Part shown: positions 1-5,247 of the stretch, in pieces
Position numbering within the stretch: position 1 is the first letter of the stretch
How the letters are laid out: each line of letters begins with the position of its first letter
Assembly (NCBI GenBank): GCA_002313325.1
Contig: DCBE01000012.1
Span: 708-5,954 of the forward strand
Direction: 5' to 3'
DNA length: 5,247 nt
From: Flavobacteriaceae bacterium UBA1115
GTDB lineage: Bacteria > Bacteroidota > Bacteroidia > Flavobacteriales > Flavobacteriaceae
Program-made: the position numbers and the translations under genes
Notes under the pieces: model-generated
What the model was told of the DNA's origin: nothing
The model's input: the letters and a program-made list of their open reading frames with translations, nothing else
Database searches by the model: none

Positions 1-1150
1 TGATTTTTTTTGTTTCTATGTCGAGTGCAAAAGCTTCGTCGATAGTTTCTTGAGCAAAATCGGCTTCTGCGGCATCTATACCCAAACAAATAGAGTGTTC
101 AGATGATGCTTGCGTAATCATGACCACGTTTATGTGATGTTGCGCCAATACAGTTAGCAGTTTTTGTGAATATCCTGGAACGCCAATCATGCCGCTGCCT
201 TCTAGGGTAAGCAATGCAATGTCATTGATGTGGCTGATTCCCCTAACCACCGTTTCTGCTTCGGTGGTGTTTGTGATAAGTGTACCTGCATCACTAGGCT
301 CAAAAGTATTTTTGATATAAACCGGAATGTTTTTTTCAATGATGGGTTGAAGGGTAGGAGGATAAATAACCTTAGCGCCAAAGTGAGAAAGCTCCATGGC
401 TTCTTGATAGGATATCTCCGCTATGGACTTGGCTTGTTTTACCAATGCGGGGTGTGCGGTGTACATACCACTCACGTCGGTCCAGATTTCTAAAAATTCA
501 GCCTCAAGCGCACATGCCGTTATGGATGCCGTGAGGTCAGAACCTCCACGTCCAAGTGTTGTCACGATGCCTTCTGCGTTTTTGGAAACAAAACCCGGAA
601 GAATAACTACTTGGTGTTTATTGCTTTTGAAAAATACTTGGAAGTTGGCATTTGTTTTCTTGTAATCCACTAATGTTCTACCTAGCGATTGAAAGGTCAC
701 AATAAGCTCTTGTGCATTCTTTGCAATTGCGTCTATACCCTTTGCTTTGGCAGCTTCTGCTATTATTTTATGCGATAGAATTTCACCAAAACTCAAGATG
801 GTGTCTCGCGTTTTTGGCGAAAGCTCACGTATCATAAACGTGCCCTCTAGAATGGTCTCGAGTTTGTTGATGATTTGTTTTGTGGCACTGAGAATAGCAC
901 TTCTTTTTGATACATGAATAAGGGCTTGAACCATCACAACATGGCGCTCCTCTACCTGTTTTAAACGATCTGTGTAGGAAGCATCGCCATCAGCGGCCAA
1001 CTTACCTAGTGCGTGCAGCTCGTCTGTAATTCCACCCAAGGCTGAAACCACAACTGTCATGGTTTTATTTTGCTTTGTCAAAACAGCAAGAACCCGCTCA
1101 ACTTCAGTGGCACTGGCTACTGAAGATCCACCAAACTTTAAAACTATCAT
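1..1150 (-). CDS. thrA: Bifunctional aspartokinase/homoserine dehydrogenase, N-terminal part (cut by left edge)
   Basis: This is a partial gene: I see the start and 383 uninterrupted codons, and the frame stays open to the left edge. Aspartokinase phosphorylates L-aspartate to aspartyl-4-phosphate, the first step towards threonine, methionine and lysine, in the cytoplasm. Visible kinase motifs are KFGGSSVA at residues 5-12, FGE at 121-123, GRGGSD at 200-205, WTDV at 223-226 and HFGAK at 256-260. An ACT regulatory region follows from about residue 300, with VRGIS (302-306), GSGMIGVPG (318-326) and ITQASSEHSI (345-354). The GSGMIG and QASSEHSI forms resemble ThrA-type fused enzymes more than monofunctional LysC, so a homoserine dehydrogenase domain is expected beyond the edge; that is inference. 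The start ATG directly precedes the canonical IVLKFGG opening and has an A/T-rich leader with no Shine-Dalgarno. One oddity is that the usual YT.DPR motif reads YTAHPA at 230-235. The alternative is a monofunctional aspartokinase. Confidence 0.93.
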   Translation of the reverse strand, partial: MIVLKFGGSSVASATEVERVLAVLTKQNKTMTVVVSALGGITDELHALGKLAADGDASYTDRLKQVEERHVVMVQALIHVSKRSAILSATKQIINKLETILEGTFMIRELSPKTRDTILSFGEILSHKIIAEAAKAKGIDAIAKNAQELIVTFQSLGRTLVDYKKTNANFQVFFKSNKHQVVILPGFVSKNAEGIVTTLGRGGSDLTASITACALEAEFLEIWTDVSGMYTAHPALVKQAKSIAEISYQEAMELSHFGAKVIYPPTLQPIIEKNIPVYIKNTFEPSDAGTLITNTTEAETVVRGISHINDIALLTLEGSGMIGVPGYSQKLLTVLAQHHINVVMITQASSEHSICLGIDAAEADFAQETIDEAFALDIETKKI

Positions 1151-1173
1151 TTTTAAGTGTTAAAAAAACGATA

Positions 1174-1181
1174 CAAAAGTA
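1174..1181 (-). promoter_or_regulatory. Candidate -7 element of the thrA promoter
   Basis: Read on the minus strand this is TACTTTTG, a full match to the Bacteroidota -7 consensus TAnnTTTG. It would place transcription start a few bases further downstream (near 1167) and give thrA a leader of roughly 15-20 nt. I see no well-spaced TTG -33 element, so the call rests on the -7 match and its position in front of thrA. A 6-bp inverted repeat (AAAACG at 1165-1170 and CGTTTT at 1184-1189) flanks it, but this is too short in A/T-rich DNA to call an operator. Confidence 0.35.
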
Positions 1182-1214
1182 ACCGTTTTATATCCAAAAT
1201 AATGCGCTGAACAC

Positions 1215-1222
1215 TATTTTTG
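1215..1222 (+). promoter_or_regulatory. Candidate -7 element of the nadABC promoter
   Basis: TATTTTTG matches the Bacteroidota -7 consensus TAnnTTTG exactly and faces nadA. It would give a leader of roughly 85 nt. No clear -33 TTG lies 19-21 bases upstream. A competing candidate is TTG at 1234-1236, then a 21-base spacer, then TATATTTA at 1258-1265. That one has the better spacing but a last-base mismatch in the -7 box, and it would give a leader of about 43 nt. The sequence alone does not decide between them. Confidence 0.3.
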
Positions 1223-1314
1223 TTGGTATTCGATTGCAATACATGTAAAATCTGAATTATATTTAGTTGAATGCAACGTTTAACAAGGGATATTTTACTA
1301 ATTTTATTTAAAAA

Positions 1315-2313
1315 TTGAGGATCATCAAAACGTCTACATTTTTTGCATCTTTATTCGAAAGGGGATTTGTAGATGCTCCTATACCAGACAATATTTCATT
1401 GGTTGAAGAAATCAAGCGTTTGAAAGCAGCTAAGAATGCCGTGTTATTGGCACATTATTATCAAGAAGGTGCTATTCAGGATTTGGCTGATTTTCTTGGA
1501 GATAGCCTATTTCTGGCAAAAGCAGCAGCCGAAGTATCTTCTGAAATTATTGTCTTTGCTGGCGTGCATTTTATGGCTGAAACAGCTAAAATCATCAACC
1601 CCACAAAAAAAGTTTTGTTGCCTGATTTAAATGCGGGTTGTTCGCTGGCTGATTCCTGTCCTCCAAATGCTTTTGCCGCTTTTAAGGCTAAGCACCCCGG
1701 AGCTATCGTTGTCACCTACATCAATTGTTCTGCAAAAATCAAGGCATTGAGCGATATTGTTTGTACTTCTAGCAATGCGGTTCGTGTTATTGAAAGTATC
1801 CCCAAAGACCAGACCATTATTTTTGCGCCTGACAAGAACCTTGGACGCTATCTAATCAAGGAAACAGGTCGTCATATGATACTTTGGGAGGGTTCCTGCA
1901 TTGTGCACGAAGCCTTTTCGTTTGACAAAATTATTGCATTGGCACAGCAGCACCCCAACGCCAAATTTATTGCACATCCCGAAAGTGAATCCCAAGTTTT
2001 GGATATTGCACAGTATATCGGCAGTACTTCTGGATTGCTAGACTTTGTACAAGTGGATAATGCAGCGGCCTACATTGTGGCTACAGAACATGGTATTTTA
2101 CACGAAATGAAAAAACGCGCTCCTCAAAAAACCTTTATTCCCGCACCCGTTTCTGATGACACCTGTGCCTGCAGTGAATGCGGTTTTATGAAGCTTAATA
2201 CGTTGGAAAAACTTTATTTGTGTTTAAAGCACGAATTGCCTGAAATTAACATAGAACCTTCACTGATGGCTGCTGCAAAAACACCCATTGAAAGAATGTT
2301 AGCTTTGTCATAA
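1315..2313 (+). CDS. nadA: Quinolinate synthase NadA
   Basis: NadA is a [4Fe-4S] enzyme that condenses iminoaspartate (from NadB) with dihydroxyacetone phosphate to form quinolinate, the second step of de novo NAD synthesis. The 332 residues are full length for the family. Three conserved cysteines fit the cluster ligands: C109 (NAGCSL), C195 (GSCIVH) and C289 (SECGFM). Other family motifs are AHYY (46-49), GDSL (62-65), AGVHFMAETAKI (82-93), YINCSA (135-140), PDKNLGRY (172-179), HPESE (221-225) and GSTSG (236-240). The start is TTG, preceded by an A/T-rich leader with no Shine-Dalgarno. An in-frame TAA at 1309-1311 rules out a longer form, and the next in-frame TTG codons (residues 29 and 36) would remove an N-terminal stretch (RGFVD...) that resembles other Bacteroidota NadA proteins. 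It is first in the nadABC operon, and its stop lies 2 nt before nadB. C284 and C286 form a CxCxxC with the third ligand, where E. coli has CxxCxxC. Confidence 0.97.
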   Translation: MRIIKTSTFFASLFERGFVDAPIPDNISLVEEIKRLKAAKNAVLLAHYYQEGAIQDLADFLGDSLFLAKAAAEVSSEIIVFAGVHFMAETAKIINPTKKVLLPDLNAGCSLADSCPPNAFAAFKAKHPGAIVVTYINCSAKIKALSDIVCTSSNAVRVIESIPKDQTIIFAPDKNLGRYLIKETGRHMILWEGSCIVHEAFSFDKIIALAQQHPNAKFIAHPESESQVLDIAQYIGSTSGLLDFVQVDNAAAYIVATEHGILHEMKKRAPQKTFIPAPVSDDTCACSECGFMKLNTLEKLYLCLKHELPEINIEPSLMAAAKTPIERMLALS

Positions 2314-2315
2314 AT

Positions 2316-3872
2316 ATGCACGCAGACGTTTTGGTTATTGGAACGGGTATTGCAGGGTTGAGTTATGCAGTCCGCTTGGCAGCTCAATGTCCACACAAAA
2401 AAATTATCATGATATCCAAACGTGATTTACTCGAAAGCAACACCAAATACGCACAAGGGGGCATCGCCGTAGTTTCCAATTTTAGCAATGATTCTTATGC
2501 CAATCACGTTGAAGATACATTGCGCGCCAGCGATTATACTTCAGACCCCAAAGTTGTGAATTTTGTTATTCGTGAGGGGCCTATACGGGTACAAGAATTG
2601 ATGGATTGGGGCGCTGATTTTGACAAAAGTGGACCTTCGCTTCACCTAGGCAAAGAAGGTGGACACTCGGCCAAGCGCATAGTACATCACAAAGATCAAT
2701 CGGGTTTGCACATTCAAAACGCCCTAATTGCAAAAGCCAGAGCCCATGCCAATATTCAATTTTTTGAAAACTATTCATTGGTAGATCTGGTTACCGATCA
2801 CCACCTACAAGGAGAAAAGCACAGGCGTTGTTACGGCGCTTATGTGATATCCATCAAGGACGAGGAGATTATCAAAATTACTTCTCAATTAACGGTATTG
2901 TCTACAGGAGGTGCTGGGCAGTTATATGCGCACACGACCAATCCTAAAGCAGCTACAGGGGATGGTCTTGGAGCAGCCTACCGTGCAAAAGTTCACGTCG
3001 AAAACATACATTTTGTTCAATTTCATCCCACCGCTTTATATCCTAAAGTAGACGGCAATACCTTTTTGATATCTGAGGCAATTCGTGGCGCAGGTGCCAT
3101 TCTCCGCAATGAAAAAGGAAATGCTTTTATGCACCAATACGACGCACAACTGGATTTAGCAGCTAGAGATGTGGTTTCCCGTGCTATTGATGCTGAAATG
3201 AAAAAACACAATACACCACACGTTTACCTTGATGCGACCAATATTGATCAAGAAATATTAGCTCAGGAGTTTCCAACCATCATGTCTACTTGTATGAAGC
3301 TGGGTATTGACATAAGTAAGTCATTTATACCTGTGCTGCCTGCAGCACACTATTTCTGTGGGGGCATAGACGTAGATGAAAATGGCCAGAGCAGCTTATC
3401 GTCACTATATGCCATAGGGGAGTGCAGCCACACCAAATTGCACGGAGCCAACCGCTTGGCCTCAAATTCATTATTGGAAGCCTTGGTATATGCAGCAAGG
3501 GCCGCTGATCATGCCATCGAAGTCTTGCACAAAAATACCTTGCCTGCATCTTTCTTTGATACCATCCCTGATTGGTTGGGTACAGAAGATATATCAAACG
3601 AGCGGATTGCACAAATCAGCATGTTGCGTTCGTACGTGCAACAAATCATGAGCACACATGTGGGTATTATCAAATCAGGTGAAAGCCTGCGACAAGCAGA
3701 AAAAGCGCTTAATGATGTATATGTAGCTACCGCGGCCCTTTATCAACAAAACAAACTAACCCCACAACTTACAACACTGCGTAACCTTGTGAGTGTGGCG
3801 TATCTTATGATCAAGCAATCCCAACAACATCCCGAAAATAGGGGAGTTTATTATAACCAAGATTATGTCTAA
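2316..3872 (+). CDS. nadB: L-aspartate oxidase NadB
   Basis: NadB is an FAD-dependent cytoplasmic flavoprotein of the succinate dehydrogenase/fumarate reductase flavoprotein family. It oxidises L-aspartate to iminoaspartate, using oxygen or fumarate as acceptor, and passes the unstable product to NadA. The 518 residues are close to the usual length (about 540 in E. coli). The N-terminus carries the dinucleotide-binding GTGIAG (9-14), followed by SNTKYAQGGIA (41-51), typical of the FAD site. Substrate-domain and active-site motifs are KEGGHS (113-118), QFHPTA (235-240), SEAIRGAG (253-260), AARDVVSRA (282-290) and PAAHYFCGG (342-350). The C-terminal FAD-binding HGANRLASNSLLEAL spans 376-390. 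A helical C-terminal domain from about residue 430 ends in ENRGVYYNQDYV. The ATG is 2 nt after the nadA stop, and the last codons overlap the nadC start by 8 nt, so translation of the three genes is probably coupled. HGANRLASNS with this C-terminus argues against a succinate dehydrogenase subunit. Confidence 0.97.
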   Translation: MHADVLVIGTGIAGLSYAVRLAAQCPHKKIIMISKRDLLESNTKYAQGGIAVVSNFSNDSYANHVEDTLRASDYTSDPKVVNFVIREGPIRVQELMDWGADFDKSGPSLHLGKEGGHSAKRIVHHKDQSGLHIQNALIAKARAHANIQFFENYSLVDLVTDHHLQGEKHRRCYGAYVISIKDEEIIKITSQLTVLSTGGAGQLYAHTTNPKAATGDGLGAAYRAKVHVENIHFVQFHPTALYPKVDGNTFLISEAIRGAGAILRNEKGNAFMHQYDAQLDLAARDVVSRAIDAEMKKHNTPHVYLDATNIDQEILAQEFPTIMSTCMKLGIDISKSFIPVLPAAHYFCGGIDVDENGQSSLSSLYAIGECSHTKLHGANRLASNSLLEALVYAARAADHAIEVLHKNTLPASFFDTIPDWLGTEDISNERIAQISMLRSYVQQIMSTHVGIIKSGESLRQAEKALNDVYVATAALYQQNKLTPQLTTLRNLVSVAYLMIKQSQQHPENRGVYYNQDYV

Positions 3873-4731
3873 TTCCTATATATCAATATATCAAAACGAA
3901 TTGATTGCCTGCGTTGATAATGCAGTTATTGAGGATTTGAATAAAATGGGCGACCATACCTCAAAGGCTATTTTTCCAAAAGACCATAACTCTAAAGCAC
4001 AACTGGTTGCAAAAGGCGATGGCGTTTTGGCAGGGGTTGCCTTTTGCGAGTTTGTATTGCAACGCCACGGGCAAGGCGTAAATCTTAGTCCAGTGGTTGC
4101 GGATGGTGTTACGTTTTCAAAAGGCGCGCTGCTCTTTTATCTTGAAGGAGACACACAAACCATACTCAGCCTAGAACGATTTATTGTCAACGCAGTGCAG
4201 CGCATGAGCGGCATTGCAAGTCTGACGTCCCAGGTCCAAGAACAGATTGGACATACAAGCTGCAAGGTTTTAGACACAAGAAAAACAACGCCCAACTTTA
4301 GAATTGCTGAAAAATGGGCCGTAGCCATTGGCGGAGGCGTGAATCACAGAATGGGCCTCTATGATGCCATTATTCTAAAAGACAACCATATTGATTTTTG
4401 TGGTGGATTGGAATTGGCACTTACTAAAATAAAAGCGTATGTGAATGCAATGGATAAGCGAATCCCCGTAATCGTCGAGACACGTGACCTTAAAGAAGTT
4501 GATGTATGCTTGCAAAATCCTTGGATTAGTCGCATAATCTTAGACAATATGTCACCAAAGGAGTCGGCAATGGCAGTTGCGAATATCAATGGGAATATCC
4601 CAACAGAAGCCTCTGGAAATATTGATTTACAAAACGTAGCGGATTACGCCGAAACTGGCGTAGACTATGTTTCTATGGGCGCAATTACACATGCTGCGCC
4701 TGTAATAGATTTGAGTTTGCGTGCTGTTTAG
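3865..4731 (+). CDS. nadC: Nicotinate-nucleotide pyrophosphorylase (carboxylating) NadC
   Basis: NadC, quinolinate phosphoribosyltransferase, converts quinolinate and PRPP to nicotinate mononucleotide, CO2 and pyrophosphate, the third step of the pathway. The 288 residues match the family (about 280-300). The N-terminal domain contains GDHTS (29-33) and ERFIVNAVQRMSGIAS (104-119). The barrel domain carries DTRKTTPNFR (137-146), GGGVNHRMGLYDA (156-168), LKDNHI (171-176), VETRDL (204-209), ILDNM (225-229), EASGNI (248-253) and DYVSMGAITHAAPVIDLSL (267-285). By family alignment, R105, R139, K140, H161, R162, K172, E205 and D227 fit the phosphate-, quinolinate- and metal/PRPP-binding residues, and all are present. 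The ATG lies inside the end of nadB (ATGTCTAA, 8-nt overlap), which suggests translational coupling. It is the last gene of the operon and is followed by a 23-nt convergent gap to clpC. Confidence 0.97.
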   Translation: MSNSYISIYQNELIACVDNAVIEDLNKMGDHTSKAIFPKDHNSKAQLVAKGDGVLAGVAFCEFVLQRHGQGVNLSPVVADGVTFSKGALLFYLEGDTQTILSLERFIVNAVQRMSGIASLTSQVQEQIGHTSCKVLDTRKTTPNFRIAEKWAVAIGGGVNHRMGLYDAIILKDNHIDFCGGLELALTKIKAYVNAMDKRIPVIVETRDLKEVDVCLQNPWISRIILDNMSPKESAMAVANINGNIPTEASGNIDLQNVADYAETGVDYVSMGAITHAAPVIDLSLRAV

Positions 4732-4754
4732 CAGCGTTAGATTATTACGCTTAT

Positions 4755-5247
4755 TTAAGACTCTTTCGCAGTCTTTTTGTTGTCTACAGAAAGCTTTAGT
4801 TTATCGCTTTTTTCGTCCCAATCAAAAGTTACTTTGGCGCCATTGACAAGCGTTTTGTTAATGATTTCCCCGGCCATAGCATCTTCCACATAGCGCTGAA
4901 TAGCTCGTGCAAGTGGTCTTGCGCCATACTGTTTATCGTAGCCTTTATCAATCAAGAATGTAACGGCTTTTTTACTAAGCGATAAGCTGTAACCAAGTTC
5001 ATTAACTCTGATTTGTAACGCATCAAGTTCTAGCTGAATGATTTTTGCTAGATGGTCTTTGTCTAGGTTGTTGAAAATTACCACATCATCAATTCGGTTT
5101 AAAAATTCCGGAGAGAATTTCTTTTTTAGGGCATTTTGGATTACGCCTTGTATGTTTTTGTCTTCCTGTAATTTTTGAGCAGCAGTTCCAAAGCCAACAC
5201 CAAGACCGAAGTCTTTTACTTGTCTAGCACCGATATTCGATGTCATA
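4755..5247 (-). CDS. clpC: ATP-dependent Clp protease ATP-binding subunit ClpC, C-terminal part (cut by right edge)
   Basis: This is a partial gene: about 163 C-terminal codons and the TAA stop are visible, and the rest lies beyond the right edge. ClpC is a cytoplasmic Hsp100 AAA+ unfoldase that threads substrates into the ClpP peptidase. The visible part starts inside the second AAA+ module at TSNIGARQ, the stretch that follows Walker B and contains sensor 1. Next comes KFSPEFLNRIDD (residues 43-54 of the visible part), which carries the probable arginine finger. The D2-small domain follows, with YGARPLARAIQRYVEDA (107-123), where GAR is sensor 2, then a charged lysine-rich tail. KDFGLGVGF after the sensor and the EFLNRIDDVVIFNNL wording favour ClpC over ClpB. 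The ATG at 5246 is an internal methionine, not the start. The ClpP-docking loop and N-domain are not visible. It converges on nadC with a 23-nt gap, and I see no terminator of its own. Confidence 0.92.
   Translation of the reverse strand, partial: MTSNIGARQVKDFGLGVGFGTAAQKLQEDKNIQGVIQNALKKKFSPEFLNRIDDVVIFNNLDKDHLAKIIQLELDALQIRVNELGYSLSLSKKAVTFLIDKGYDKQYGARPLARAIQRYVEDAMAGEIINKTLVNGAKVTFDWDEKSDKLKLSVDNKKTAKES
4757..4778 (+). terminator. Probable intrinsic terminator of the nadABC operon
   Basis: On the plus strand AAGACT (4757-4762) pairs perfectly with AGTCTT (4770-4775) across a 7-base loop, and the right arm runs into five consecutive T (4774-4778). It lies 26 nt after the nadC stop, as expected for the end of the operon. 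The stem is short (6 bp, two G-C pairs), so efficiency may be modest. It overlaps the final codons of the convergent clpC. On the minus strand the hairpin is followed by AAATAAG, with no U-run, so it would not serve clpC well. A weaker hairpin, AGCGT/ACGCT (4733-4737 with 4747-4751, 9-base loop), sits just upstream. Confidence 0.6.

Noticed and set aside
230..665. Plus-strand open frames of 80-87 codons
   Set aside because: They lie entirely antisense to a well-supported aspartokinase frame, and their translations show no recognisable family.
1165..1189. AAAACG...CGTTTT inverted repeat as a regulator operator
   Set aside because: It has only 6 bp per arm with a 13-base gap in A/T-rich DNA, and does not resemble an NAD-repressor operator that I know.
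1476..1715. Minus-strand open frame opposite nadA, with similar frames opposite nadB and nadC
   Set aside because: Each lies opposite a strongly conserved coding sequence and has low-complexity or unrecognisable translation, as expected of antisense shadows.
4723..4735. GCTG-TTTAG-CAGC hairpin at the nadC stop codon
   Set aside because: It has a 4-bp stem, no T-run follows, and it competes with the neighbouring 4733-4751 hairpin; probably chance.
5244..5246. ATG as a start for a small stand-alone protein on the minus strand
   Set aside because: The Met precedes TSNIGAR, an internal AAA+ segment of ClpC, so it is an internal residue of a gene cut by the window edge.
1..5247. Search for a novel system, CRISPR array, mobile element, tRNA or riboswitch
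   Set aside because: Coding sequence of known housekeeping families fills nearly the whole window, the only non-coding stretches are 164 and 23 bases, and no repeats or structured RNA were visible.

Overview
The window looks like an ordinary chromosomal segment from a member of the Bacteroidota. Evidence for this is moderately A+T-rich DNA, starts preceded by A/T-rich leaders without Shine-Dalgarno sequences, candidate TAnnTTTG-type -7 elements, and proteins whose sequence style matches that phylum (a bifunctional ThrA-type aspartokinase, a flavobacterium-like NadA, and a ClpC tail). Genus and species cannot be assigned from the sequence alone.

Layout: (1) 1-1150, minus strand, is the first 383 codons of an aspartokinase, most likely the bifunctional aspartokinase/homoserine dehydrogenase ThrA, running off the left edge. 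(2) 1151-1314 is a divergent intergenic region that should hold promoters for both thrA (leftward) and the nad operon (rightward). (3) 1315-4731, plus strand, is a complete three-gene operon nadA-nadB-nadC, with a 2-nt gap between nadA and nadB and an 8-nt overlap between nadB and nadC. (4) 4732-4754 is a very short convergent gap. (5) 4755-5247, minus strand, is the C-terminal end of a ClpC-type AAA+ unfoldase entering from the right edge. A plausible intrinsic terminator for the nad operon lies inside the last codons of clpC.

The three nad genes form the whole de novo route from L-aspartate to nicotinate mononucleotide. NadB oxidises aspartate to iminoaspartate. NadA condenses this with dihydroxyacetone phosphate to quinolinate. 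NadC converts quinolinate plus PRPP to NaMN. The divergent thrA neighbour also starts from L-aspartate, feeding the threonine/methionine/lysine branch, so two aspartate-consuming branches share one promoter region.

I found no mobile element, CRISPR array, RNA gene, repeat family or unknown gene system. The points worth a second look are small: a TTG start for nadA that overlaps the stop of a possible 15-codon upstream reading frame, a substituted nucleotide-site motif in the aspartokinase, and a terminator embedded in a convergent coding sequence.
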